From Oscillospiraceae bacterium (GTDB lineage Bacteria > Bacillota > Clostridia > Oscillospirales > Acutalibacteraceae), in assembly GCA_015065845.1 (NCBI GenBank), contig SVPQ01000005.1:1-64000 (forward strand): a stretch of DNA of 64,000 nucleotides, in the 5' to 3' direction. This document shows, piece by piece, positions 29,466 to 39,038 of this stretch (positions are counted from its first letter, which is position 1; each line of letters opens with the position of its first letter). A program made the position numbers and the translations under genes. A model generated the notes under the pieces. It was not told where the DNA came from. It saw only the letters and a list, made by a program, of their open reading frames with translations, and searched no databases.

Positions 29466-30329
29466 ATGGCAGAAGTTGTTGGAGTCAAATTCAAAGAGGT
29501 TGGAAAAGTTTATTATTTTTCACCTGACTCAAAAAGTTTTAACAAGGGCGATATGGTTATAGTAGAAACTTCACGCGGGGTAGAGTGTGGAGAAATTGCT
29601 ATGGAAAATAAAGAAGTTCCAGAAAGCGAAATTATGCGTCCTTTAAAATCTATAATCCGTTTAGCAGGAGAAGAAGATATTAAAATCACAAAAGCTAACA
29701 GAAAAAAAGAAAAAGATGCATTTACCTACTGCGAGAAAAAAGTTCTTGAATTAGGGCTTGATATGAAACTCGTAGATGTAGAGTGTACTTTTGATGGTAG
29801 TAAAATTCTTTTCTATTTTACTTCAGATGGCAGAGTAGATTTCAGAGAACTTGTTAAAATTCTTGCTTCTAATTTCAGAACAAGAATTGAAATGCGTCAG
29901 ATTGGTGTTCGTGATGAAGCTAAAATGCTCGGCGGACTCGGTATTTGTGGCAGACCATTCTGTTGTGGTCAATATATGTCTGATTTTCACCCTGTTTCAA
30001 TAAAAATGGCAAAAGAACAAGGGCTTTCTCTTAATCCTACAAAAATCAGTGGTACTTGTGGCAGACTTATGTGTTGCCTAAAATATGAACAGGACACTTA
30101 TGAATATCTTTATAAAACAACACCAAAAGTTGGAGCTCTTGTCGATACAAGAGAAGGTAAAGGTACAGTAGTTGAAACAAATATTTTAGCAGGTACTGTA
30201 AAGGTTCAGCTTGAACGCAGACCTGAAGCAGCACCAAGTGTTTATTCTAAAAAAGATGTTAAAATTCTTAAGGACGGAAAAATTCAGGTAGATAAGAGTG
30301 AACTTGAGGCTCTTAAGGGTATTGAATAA
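29466..30329 (+). CDS. ricT: PSP1 domain protein, RicT/YaaT family
   Basis: RIEMRQIGVRDEAKMLGGLGICGRPFCCGQYMSDFHPVSIKMAKEQGLSLNPTKISGTCGRLMCCLKYEQDTY. Confidence 0.93.
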   Translation: MAEVVGVKFKEVGKVYYFSPDSKSFNKGDMVIVETSRGVECGEIAMENKEVPESEIMRPLKSIIRLAGEEDIKITKANRKKEKDAFTYCEKKVLELGLDMKLVDVECTFDGSKILFYFTSDGRVDFRELVKILASNFRTRIEMRQIGVRDEAKMLGGLGICGRPFCCGQYMSDFHPVSIKMAKEQGLSLNPTKISGTCGRLMCCLKYEQDTYEYLYKTTPKVGALVDTREGKGTVVETNILAGTVKVQLERRPEAAPSVYSKKDVKILKDGKIQVDKSELEALKGIE

Positions 30330-30435
30330 ATTTTTTCTAAAAAATAAAAATTTCCTATTGAAATTTTTTTTAGATATGTTACAATGAGTACAAACAAACC
30401 TGAAAGGGTTTTATAAAAGAAGGAGGAGAGTAACA

Positions 30436-30606
30436 ATGGCATACAAAATTACTGACGCTTGCATTTCATGTGGCGCTTGTGCATCAGATTGCCCAGTAGA
30501 AGCAATTTCTGAAGGCGATGGCATCTATGTAATTGACGCTGATGCTTGCATCGATTGTGGTGCATGTGCAGGTTCATGTCCTGTAGAAGCTCCTGTTGAA
30601 GCATAA
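30436..30606 (+). CDS. 2[4Fe-4S] ferredoxin (56 aa)
   Basis: MAYKITDACISCGACASDCPVEAISEGDGIYVIDADACIDCGACAGSCPVEAPVEA; SD aggaggag. Below the ORF-track length cutoff. Confidence 0.96.
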   Translation: MAYKITDACISCGACASDCPVEAISEGDGIYVIDADACIDCGACAGSCPVEAPVEA

Positions 30607-30620
30607 TTGAATTTTTATAA

Positions 30621-30652
30621 AACAGCTCACAGAATTCTGTGGGCTGTTTTTT
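30621..30652 (+). terminator. Intrinsic terminator after ferredoxin gene
   Basis: aacagctcacag aattc tgtgggctgtt followed by T-tract. Confidence 0.85.
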
Positions 30653-30778
30653 TATTTGTAAAAAAATAATTAAATTGCTTGTAAACTCTTTAATTTTAAT
30701 GAAAAATGTGATATAATTCTACGGATAATGGTGTTTTATGCATTCTTGTTGTAAATTGTTGAAGAAAGTAGGTTTTTT

Positions 30779-31837
30779 ATGAAACGATTTATAGATATTA
30801 CTGATTTTACACGCGAAGAGTTGCGTGAAGCAATCAATCTTGTTACATTCATAAAAGATAACCAGCATGTATATGCAAAAGAAATGGTAAACCGAACTCT
30901 TGTAACGGCATTTTCTGAAGACGACAGAAATGCAAAAATGGCATTTACAACTGCTGCAACAAGAATGGGCGGAGCTCACTTCGATTTTAAATTTAAAGAG
31001 GGCGAATCTTTAAAAGATGCTGTTATGGCAATGTCATCATGTGGTGATGTAATTGTTTTGAATCACCCTAAAAAAGGTGCGGCAAGAGCAGCGTCATTAT
31101 ACGCTACAATTCCTGTTGTAAATGCAGGTGATGGTAAAAGAGCGTACCCTGTTAAAACACTTGCAGATATATCTACTGTCTGGATTGAAAAAAATCATGT
31201 TTCAAATATGAAAATAGGTTTTGTAGGTGATTTCAGTAACAATCCACTTGTAAGAGGACTTTTGCAGTGTCTTAATATTTATAAGGGTAATGAGTTTTTC
31301 TTTATATCTGCAAATGGCAAACCTATTACAGATGATTTTATTTCTATAATGGACAGGCGTGAAAAACCTTTTGTAGTTTATGATAACCTTGCTGAACCGC
31401 TTCCTGAGTTGGATGGCATATATTTTACAGAAGTAAAAAAAGAGTCTTTTGATTCTGTAATTCAGTACGAAGCGAGAAAACATTGTTTTACTTTAGATGA
31501 GCGTTTATTACTTACAGCAAAACCAGATTTGGCAATTTTTCATCAGCTTCCACGCGGCGAAGAAATAAGCGAGACTGTCGACTATGATGAAAGAGCAAAG
31601 TACTTTAAAATGCTCGAATATAATGTTGATGCGGCAATAGCTATCATTGTAAAACTTATAACAAAAAGAACAGGCAGACTTATAAAGCCTTGTATGGAAG
31701 AAGCAACACACGATTTTAAATGCCTTAAAGATGATTGCATAACTTCAACAGAAGATTATTTGCCACCGCTTTTTCACGAAACTGCAAACGGTGAATTGAT
31801 TTGTAAGTACTGTGGTCAGAAATACGAAACAAAGTGA
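30779..31837 (+). CDS. Aspartate carbamoyltransferase-like protein with C-terminal PyrI-type zinc domain; catalytic residues largely lost
   Basis: Co-linear with PyrB (NHPKKGAARAASLYATIPVVNAGDG, FHQLPRGEEISETVD); C-terminal CLKDDC...CKYC matches the PyrI zinc motif. Confidence 0.82.
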   Translation: MKRFIDITDFTREELREAINLVTFIKDNQHVYAKEMVNRTLVTAFSEDDRNAKMAFTTAATRMGGAHFDFKFKEGESLKDAVMAMSSCGDVIVLNHPKKGAARAASLYATIPVVNAGDGKRAYPVKTLADISTVWIEKNHVSNMKIGFVGDFSNNPLVRGLLQCLNIYKGNEFFFISANGKPITDDFISIMDRREKPFVVYDNLAEPLPELDGIYFTEVKKESFDSVIQYEARKHCFTLDERLLLTAKPDLAIFHQLPRGEEISETVDYDERAKYFKMLEYNVDAAIAIIVKLITKRTGRLIKPCMEEATHDFKCLKDDCITSTEDYLPPLFHETANGELICKYCGQKYETK

Positions 31838-31841
31838 TTTT

Positions 31842-32402
31842 ATGAAATATAATAAAATTTTAATTGTAGATGGTATAAGTAGAAATGACGGATTTACAAA
31901 AAAACTTGTTGAGTTTTTAAAAAGTAGTGTAAATACAGAAAATGTAGTTGCATTTGAAACATACAAAGAAAAATTTGAGTTTTGTGATGGCTGTAATTTC
32001 TGCGAAAAAAATGAACAATGCAAATACAAAGATTTAGATTTATTTATGAGCGAGTTTGAAACTGCAGATTTAATTGTCTTTGCAACCCCGATTTACAACG
32101 GGATGGTTTCTGCACCAATGAAAGCGCTTATAGAAAGATTTCAACCATACTACTCATATTTTTATAAATATCAAAAAACACAGAAAATAGAAAAACGAAG
32201 AAGTGCAATAATTCTTGCTTCATCCGGCAGAGATGGTGAGAATGCACTCGAGTATATTGTAACTCAGTATAAATATGCTTTTTCTGTAACAAATATTGAA
32301 TTTATCGGTTCTGCTCTTTGTAATTTTACTGATACCTCTCCGAATTTATTAAAGGCAGAAGAAAAAATAAAAAACATATTGGAAAGGATGGATTTACAAT
32401 GA
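31842..32402 (+). CDS. Flavodoxin-fold NAD(P)H-dependent FMN reductase-like protein
   Basis: DGCNFCEKNEQCKYKDLDLFMSEFETADLIVFATPIYNGMVSAPMKALIERFQPY. Confidence 0.85.
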   Translation: MKYNKILIVDGISRNDGFTKKLVEFLKSSVNTENVVAFETYKEKFEFCDGCNFCEKNEQCKYKDLDLFMSEFETADLIVFATPIYNGMVSAPMKALIERFQPYYSYFYKYQKTQKIEKRRSAIILASSGRDGENALEYIVTQYKYAFSVTNIEFIGSALCNFTDTSPNLLKAEEKIKNILERMDLQ

Positions 32403-34045
32403 AGAAAAAACTTACAAAACGCAGTTTGATTTTAATTGCGGTAGTTTTAAGTTTGTTGGCACTTTCTGCTACTGTTATTGCGTTAGAAGTTAAAGACAAC
32501 CTTTTTTATATGAATACACCGACATTTATAAATACAAAAACTTTGAGTTCAGGCACACACGGTTTCAATGTAACTGTAAAGGGAAGCATTGATACCGAAA
32601 AAGATTATGAAGCGTATATGTTTACGCTTTCTGAAAATGGTTCTCTTAGTGTTACTTTTAATCACGAAGAAACTACTGAATCAATTCTTGAAGGTTGGCG
32701 CGTAACACTTTATAGCGTTGATGAAACCGATGCAGACTGGTACGAATATAAAGAATTAACATATTTTGATGCGTTCTGGAATGATGTTACATCTTCCTGG
32801 GGCGAAACAGGTCTTAAAAAAGGTACTTATGTTGTAATGGTTGAACCAGGGCAGTTGTTTTTGCCGGGTGATTTCGATTTAATGATAAGTTTCACACCAA
32901 CAGAAAGTTTTGAAAAAGAATTCAATGATACAAAAGAAACTGCCGATACATTAAGACTTAACAGACTTATTTATGGCTCATCCGGTCAGCGTTCAGGTGA
33001 TGCAGATATTGACTATTTCAAATTCCAGTTGACTGCTGACACTTATGTTGATGTTTCATTTGCTCACGATGATGATAAATTACCACAGGTTGGTTGGGTA
33101 GTAAGACTTCTTACAGAGGATAATCAGGAGATTTCATCTTTTGCCTCAAGATATCAGGACCCTACTCTCAGTACAGGCAAAATCAATTTAAAACCAGGTA
33201 CTTATTATGTATGTGTCGAAACTCAGGTTCAGACGGGTATGACATATCGTATAAAAGTTGAAACCGGTATTTCAGAAACTACTGAATTTGAAATAAATGA
33301 CACACCTGAAAGGGCAGAAATTTTCCCTGAAAATACAATAGTAAGCGGTAGTCTTGCACCAAAGGTAATGGGGCTTGATAAAGACTATTTCAGAATTACT
33401 CTTGAAAAAGAAAGTTATATAACAATAAACTTTACTCACGCTTTTGATGAAAAAGAATTTGATGAAGATTACAATGGCTGGAATGTCCGTCTGTTAAAGA
33501 AAAATGAAGATGGTACTTTAACCGAAATGGTTAAGCGTATTTCAAAATGGAATGACGAAGGTGTAAACATTACCGGTATGGGCTTACCTGCTGGGGAATA
33601 TTACATTCTGGTTGATGCAGATTCAATGAGATATACTTCAGTACCTTACGAACTTATTTACACCTGTAACAACGATATTTTATATGAACACGAAAGTAAC
33701 AATACAAAAGAAACTGCAAATGAAGTAGAAGTTCTTAAAAACTATTACGGTACACTTATTTCAACCGATATGAATTTTGACAGAGACTACTACAAATTTG
33801 AGGTAACTGAAGACAGAAATATTGCGTTCCAGTTCTATCACGACTACACAAGTGACAGTTCACTTGCATGGATTGCTACTATTATTGATGAGAACGGAAA
33901 CGAAATAAAACAAGTTCAATCTGCAAAGAACGAGTATGTTGTTTCAACAGGCGTTATTGAACTCAAGAAAGGTACTTACTATATCCTTATAGAAAATGAT
34001 CTTTACTCTTCAGAAGATACTTACTGGTTCAGAATAATTGCATAA
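32399..34045 (+). CDS. Secreted/membrane-anchored protein with ~4 tandem PPC-like beta-sandwich repeats
   Basis: Recurring E(F/H)E(F/S)N(D/N)T.E.A, D.DYF.F.L, GTYYI.VE; N-terminal hydrophobic segment. Confidence 0.72.
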   Translation: MKKKLTKRSLILIAVVLSLLALSATVIALEVKDNLFYMNTPTFINTKTLSSGTHGFNVTVKGSIDTEKDYEAYMFTLSENGSLSVTFNHEETTESILEGWRVTLYSVDETDADWYEYKELTYFDAFWNDVTSSWGETGLKKGTYVVMVEPGQLFLPGDFDLMISFTPTESFEKEFNDTKETADTLRLNRLIYGSSGQRSGDADIDYFKFQLTADTYVDVSFAHDDDKLPQVGWVVRLLTEDNQEISSFASRYQDPTLSTGKINLKPGTYYVCVETQVQTGMTYRIKVETGISETTEFEINDTPERAEIFPENTIVSGSLAPKVMGLDKDYFRITLEKESYITINFTHAFDEKEFDEDYNGWNVRLLKKNEDGTLTEMVKRISKWNDEGVNITGMGLPAGEYYILVDADSMRYTSVPYELIYTCNNDILYEHESNNTKETANEVEVLKNYYGTLISTDMNFDRDYYKFEVTEDRNIAFQFYHDYTSDSSLAWIATIIDENGNEIKQVQSAKNEYVVSTGVIELKKGTYYILIENDLYSSEDTYWFRIIA

Positions 34046-34067
34046 TTAAAAACAAGGGGGGAGCAAT

Positions 34068-34985
34068 TTGAAAAGAATAATAGCGTGTATACTGGCACTT
34101 ACGGTGTTTGTATCAGTTTGTTGTTCCTGTAACACAGAAAAAACAAATAAGGAAAAAATTCTTTTAGTTGCTTCCTTTTACCCTGTTTATATTTTTACTT
34201 TGAATATAGTTGATGAAATTCCTGAATTTACAGTCGAATGTATGGCAGAGCAGAATGTCGGTTGTCTTCACGATTACCAGATATTAAGTAAAGATGCCCG
34301 TCTTATTTCTGACGCAGATGCTTTTATTATAAATGGTGCGGGTATGGAAGAATTTTTAGAAGATGTCTATATGAGTGTTGATGATATTAAAGTTATAGAT
34401 TCTTCAGAAAATGTTGAAGTTATTGAATCGTGCAACGAAGAACATCACGAAGAGGGCGAGCATCACCACCATCATAATGTGAATTCGCATATATGGATGT
34501 CTCCAAAAAATGCAATTGTCCAATGTGAAAATATCGCTGGAAATTTATCGGAAATGTATCCGCAATATAAAGGAAAAATTGAAAAAAACAAAAATGAATA
34601 TATTGCGCGACTTCAGCTTCTTGACGAAGAACTTGGGGAAAAAGCTGAAAATTTAAAAGGTGAAAATATCATCACCTTTCACGAGTCTTTTGATTATCTT
34701 GCAAATGATTATTCTTTCAATGTTTTAGCAAAAGTCGAAAGTCACGAGGGCGGTGAACCATCTGCAAAAGGTCTTGCAGAACTCACAGAAATTATAAAAG
34801 AAAATAATGTAAAGGTTCTTTTTGTTGAACCTGACTACAAAGGTTCGGCGGCAACAATTTTAAGTAATGAAACAGGAGTAGAAGTTTGTGTGCTTAACCC
34901 TGTTATAAACGGAGAAAAAAATCTTACCGCTTATGAAGATATAATGCGGGAAAATATGAGTGGTATTTTAAAGGCGGTGAGTTGA
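34068..34985 (+). CDS. znuA: Zinc ABC transporter substrate-binding lipoprotein
   Basis: Lipobox CCSC; His-rich loop HHEEGEHHHHHN; ZnuA fold motifs (FVEPDYKGSAATILSNETGVEV). Confidence 0.9.
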   Translation: MKRIIACILALTVFVSVCCSCNTEKTNKEKILLVASFYPVYIFTLNIVDEIPEFTVECMAEQNVGCLHDYQILSKDARLISDADAFIINGAGMEEFLEDVYMSVDDIKVIDSSENVEVIESCNEEHHEEGEHHHHHNVNSHIWMSPKNAIVQCENIAGNLSEMYPQYKGKIEKNKNEYIARLQLLDEELGEKAENLKGENIITFHESFDYLANDYSFNVLAKVESHEGGEPSAKGLAELTEIIKENNVKVLFVEPDYKGSAATILSNETGVEVCVLNPVINGEKNLTAYEDIMRENMSGILKAVS

Positions 34986-35722
34986 TGTCATCACAAAATG
35001 GTTGTGGATTATGTAAAATATCGGTAAAAGATATAGGCGTAAAAAAAGGCAAAGATGTGTTGCTTTCAAGCGTTTCGTTTGACCTTTTCTGCGGTCAGCT
35101 TACTGCATTGATAGGTGTAAATGGTGCGGGTAAAACTACACTTTTAAAATCTATTCTCAACGAAATCAAGCACGATGGTACAGTTACCTTTGAATCACAT
35201 CACGGTGAAAAAATTGAAAATATAACTATCGGTTATGTTCCGCAACATCTTGATTTTGACCGTTCTGCACCGGTAAGTGTTGAAGATTTTATGCTTATTG
35301 GTAGAACAAATTCACCTGTTTGCTTTAAAAAAGATAAAAAACAGTTAAAGGCAATTGACGAAGCATTGGAAATGGTAGGTTGCCTTGAACTTAAAAATAA
35401 AACGCTCGGAGTTCTTTCCGGTGGTGAAATTCAGAGAGTAATGCTTGCAAGTGCTCTTTACCCTTTGCCTGAACTTCTTATTCTTGATGAACCTGTTTCT
35501 GGTGTGGATATAAAGGGAAGCGAAAAATTTTACGAAGTAATTAATAATCTAAAAACAAATTATCATATTGCAATTGCAATGGTTTCTCACGATTTAGGAA
35601 TTGTAAAAGAATATGCAGATAATGTTATTCTTATAAATAAATCTGTATTAAAAAGTGGTAGTGCAGAAGAAGTGTTCTCTTCAAAAGAATTTAAAGAGAG
35701 TTTCTTTTATGGATTGGAATGA
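34982..35722 (+). CDS. znuC: Zinc ABC transporter ATP-binding protein
   Basis: Walker A GVNGAGKTT, signature LSGGEIQRV, Walker B LLILDEPVSGVD. Confidence 0.92.
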   Translation: MMSSQNGCGLCKISVKDIGVKKGKDVLLSSVSFDLFCGQLTALIGVNGAGKTTLLKSILNEIKHDGTVTFESHHGEKIENITIGYVPQHLDFDRSAPVSVEDFMLIGRTNSPVCFKKDKKQLKAIDEALEMVGCLELKNKTLGVLSGGEIQRVMLASALYPLPELLILDEPVSGVDIKGSEKFYEVINNLKTNYHIAIAMVSHDLGIVKEYADNVILINKSVLKSGSAEEVFSSKEFKESFFYGLE

Positions 35723-36561
35723 AAGTAATGAGTTTTATATATGATATTCTCGATGTAATTCTGCCGTTTTCGTGGGCAGATTACAAGTTTATGAAAAATG
35801 CACTTTTAGCCATTATAGTAATTGCTCCGCTTATGGGCATTTTAGGTACAATGGCAGTAAATAACAAAATGGCATTTTTTTCAGACGCGTTAGGGCATAG
35901 TGCTTTAACAGGTGTAGCACTCGGTGTGCTTTTAGGAATTGAAAATGAAATTATATCTCTTTTAGCATTTGGTGTTTTAATGGCACTCATAATAACAAGA
36001 GTTAAAAATAAAGGTAACGCGTCAAGCGATACGGTAATCAGCGTATTTTCTTCAACCGCGATTGCATTAGGTCTTTTAGTGCTTTCTTATGGTGGAGGGT
36101 TTTCAAAGTATTCATCATATTTAGTTGGCGATATTTTAAGTGTTACACCAAACGAGATTTTTTGTCTTTTTGCGGTGCTTTTAGGTGTTCTTAATTTATG
36201 GTCACTTATTTATAACAAACTTTTACTTATTTCTATAAACAGAGAACTTGCGGCAAGTCGTGGAGTTAAAACTGTTCTTTATGAAAATATTTTTGTGGTT
36301 GCAGTTGCAGTTGCAGTTATGTTTTCAATTAAATCGGTAGGTATTCTTCTTATAAATTCATTGCTCATTCTTCCTGCTGCAACTTCGAGGAACATAGCAA
36401 AGAATTCAAGAAGTTATTTATGTATATCTGTTGTTATATCATTACTTTGTGGTGTAACAGGACTTATTACATCGTTCTATATAAATACTTCTGCAGGTGC
36501 TACAATAGTTATGGTACTCGCAACAGTATTTTTCGTAACATATATACTGAAGAAAAAATAA
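35719..36561 (+). CDS. znuB: Zinc ABC transporter permease
   Basis: ABC-3 family permease; follows znuC with overlap. Confidence 0.9.
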   Translation: MKVMSFIYDILDVILPFSWADYKFMKNALLAIIVIAPLMGILGTMAVNNKMAFFSDALGHSALTGVALGVLLGIENEIISLLAFGVLMALIITRVKNKGNASSDTVISVFSSTAIALGLLVLSYGGGFSKYSSYLVGDILSVTPNEIFCLFAVLLGVLNLWSLIYNKLLLISINRELAASRGVKTVLYENIFVVAVAVAVMFSIKSVGILLINSLLILPAATSRNIAKNSRSYLCISVVISLLCGVTGLITSFYINTSAGATIVMVLATVFFVTYILKKK

Positions 36562-36582
36562 GAGAGAGAAAGGATTAAAAAA

Positions 36583-37602
36583 ATGATATTTTCACAATTA
36601 TTTTCGCAAGATATAGGTGTTGACCTTGGTACTGCAAATACATTGGTATTTGTTAAAGGTAAAGGCATTGTTATAAGAGAACCCTCTGTTGTTGCAGTTG
36701 ATGAAAGAACTAACCCGAAAACTGTTGTTGCGGTTGGTGCCGATGCTAAAAGAATGATAGGCAGAACACCAGGTTCTATTACTGCGGTAAGACCACTTAA
36801 AGATGGTGTTATTGCCGACTTCGATATGACTTCTGATATGCTTAAAGAATTTATACGCCGTGCTATAAGTAACTCACCTTTTAACAGAGCGAGAGTTATG
36901 ATTTGTATTCCGTCAGGTGTTACAGAAGTTGAACGCCGTGCAGTTCACGACGCTGCAAAGAGTGCGGGTGCAAGATATGTAAGTCTTATTGAAGAACCGA
37001 TGGCTGCGGCTATTGGTGCGGGACTTCCTGTACTTGAAGCAACCGGTAGTATGATTGTTGACATCGGCGGTGGTACAAGTGAAGTTGCAGTTATTTCATT
37101 AGGTGATATTGTTACATCAAAGTCAGTAAAAATGGCTGGTGACAATTTTGACGAAGCAATTATTTCTTATGTTAGAAATACAATGAATCTTTTAATTGGT
37201 GAAAGAACTGCAGAAGATATAAAAGTAAAATTAGGCTCTGCTTACCCTTATGAAGGTGAAGCGGCAATGGAAATTAAAGGTAGAAGTACTATAAGTGGTT
37301 TACCTGCTTCTGTTGAAATTACAAGTGAACAGGTAAGAGAAGCGTTGGCACAATCTGTTGACCAGATTCTCGATGCTATTAAATATACACTCGACAGAAC
37401 TCCACCGGAACTTGCGGCGGATATTGTAGAAAAAGGTATTACACTCACAGGTGGTGGCGCACTTTTAAGAGGATTTGATAAATTTATTGCGGCTGGTACA
37501 GGTATGCCTGTTCATGTAGCAAAAAATCCACTTGACTGTGTTGTTAATGGTACTGGTATTTGTCTTGAAAAAGATTTCCTTGGATTTAATAAGAAGGGTT
37601 AA
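36583..37602 (+). CDS. mreB: Rod shape-determining actin-like protein MreB
   Basis: [46 protein letters not shown]. Confidence 0.97.
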   Translation: MIFSQLFSQDIGVDLGTANTLVFVKGKGIVIREPSVVAVDERTNPKTVVAVGADAKRMIGRTPGSITAVRPLKDGVIADFDMTSDMLKEFIRRAISNSPFNRARVMICIPSGVTEVERRAVHDAAKSAGARYVSLIEEPMAAAIGAGLPVLEATGSMIVDIGGGTSEVAVISLGDIVTSKSVKMAGDNFDEAIISYVRNTMNLLIGERTAEDIKVKLGSAYPYEGEAAMEIKGRSTISGLPASVEITSEQVREALAQSVDQILDAIKYTLDRTPPELAADIVEKGITLTGGGALLRGFDKFIAAGTGMPVHVAKNPLDCVVNGTGICLEKDFLGFNKKG

Positions 37603-37607
37603 TTAAA

Positions 37608-38465
37608 ATGAAAAGATTTCTACAAAGTGCAAGTTTCAAGCGTCTTGTAGCAATTGCGGCGGTGATTTTTTTTGGCATTATATGTGCCGCGTTTTCACAT
37701 AACGCAAGTTCACCATTTACTTCTGCTATGAGTTTCGTCTTTACACCATTACAAAATCTTGCTTCCAGTTTTTCATCTGAAATGTCAGGGCTTTCTGCTG
37801 CATTTACATCTTCATCAAAATATCTTGAACAAATTGAAGAGTTGGAAAAACAGGTTTCAGATTACAGAGAACAACTTGCAGATTATGAAGAACTAAAACA
37901 AAAAGTTGTAGCTTACGAAGAATTTTATGATATAAAGGTGCAGAATCCTGACTACCAGTTCGCTTACGGAACAGTAGTTTCAAGGGATGCTGCAGACCCT
38001 TATGGTTCATTCGTTATAAATGCAGGTTCTACTTCAGGTATAGAGGTAAATGACCCTGTTATTTATGGTAACTATGTTGTTGGTATAGTGAAAAAAGTCA
38101 ATTTGTCTACAAGCGTTGTCTATACAGTTTTAGATCCCAGAATAAATATTGGTGCTTACGAATCAGCAACGCGAGAATACGGTTATGTTTCAGGTGACAA
38201 TAAACTTTTAAAAGATGGGCTTTGTAAATTGCAGGGCCTTGAAAGAAACAGTTCTATTGTCAGTGGTGGTATTGTGTGTACATCGGGTTCAGGTGGTGTT
38301 TTTCCACACGGACTAATTATAGGCGAGGTAAGTTCTGTTGCTACTGATGAAATTACAACATCTACCTATGCTACAATAAAACCTTACACAGACCTTAATG
38401 AATTGACAGATGTTTTTGTTGTTACATCGTTTATAGGTCAGGGTGAAAGTGACGCAGACAAATAA
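37608..38465 (+). CDS. mreC: Rod shape-determining protein MreC
   Basis: TM, coiled coil, beta domain; between mreB and mreD. Confidence 0.93.
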   Translation: MKRFLQSASFKRLVAIAAVIFFGIICAAFSHNASSPFTSAMSFVFTPLQNLASSFSSEMSGLSAAFTSSSKYLEQIEELEKQVSDYREQLADYEELKQKVVAYEEFYDIKVQNPDYQFAYGTVVSRDAADPYGSFVINAGSTSGIEVNDPVIYGNYVVGIVKKVNLSTSVVYTVLDPRINIGAYESATREYGYVSGDNKLLKDGLCKLQGLERNSSIVSGGIVCTSGSGGVFPHGLIIGEVSSVATDEITTSTYATIKPYTDLNELTDVFVVTSFIGQGESDADK

Positions 38466-38497
38466 TTCTTAAAATGTTTTAAAGGCAGGTGAAATGC

Positions 38498-39022
38498 GTG
38501 AATTACGATAATAACAAACCTAAAATCAAAAGAAGAATAATTTTTGTAGTTGCGATAATTATTACTGCAATTATTCAGAATACAGGTGCCCGAGTGAATG
38601 GTGTTTTTGATGCTCACGCATTTTTGCTTATACCTTTACTTATATCAATTTCAATGTTTGAAAGAGAAATTGTTTCAGCACTTTTAGGTGCTCTTGCAGG
38701 ACTTCTGTGGGATTTATCCGTGGGGGTTGACGGTTATAATGTTTTAGTTTTTATGCTCTTATGTGCTGTATGCAGTATTTTGATAAACCGACTTATGCAG
38801 AATAATATTATAACTGCGGTGGTTTTAGGGCTTAGTGCAGTTGGGGCTTATATTGCTTTATATATTATGATTTATATTGTGCTTGATGGTGGCGGTTATC
38901 CATTAAGTCAGATTTTAAGGTTTTATTTGCCATCATTTATTTTTACATCGTTGTTTATTCCTGTTTACTATTTTTTAGTGAGAGTAGTATTTGAATCGAA
39001 CAGAACAGTAGAAGAATATTAG
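38498..39022 (+). CDS. mreD: Rod shape-determining protein MreD
   Basis: Polytopic ~170 aa protein in mre locus; GTG 38498 fits SD aggtg better than 38489. Confidence 0.85.
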   Translation: MNYDNNKPKIKRRIIFVVAIIITAIIQNTGARVNGVFDAHAFLLIPLLISISMFEREIVSALLGALAGLLWDLSVGVDGYNVLVFMLLCAVCSILINRLMQNNIITAVVLGLSAVGAYIALYIMIYIVLDGGGYPLSQILRFYLPSFIFTSLFIPVYYFLVRVVFESNRTVEEY

Positions 39023-39038
39023 AATTCAGGTGAAATAA

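Noticed and set aside
30719-30979. 86-aa minus-strand ORF across the ATCase-like start
   Set aside because: Overlaps a well-supported gene antisense; no SD and no recognisable family.
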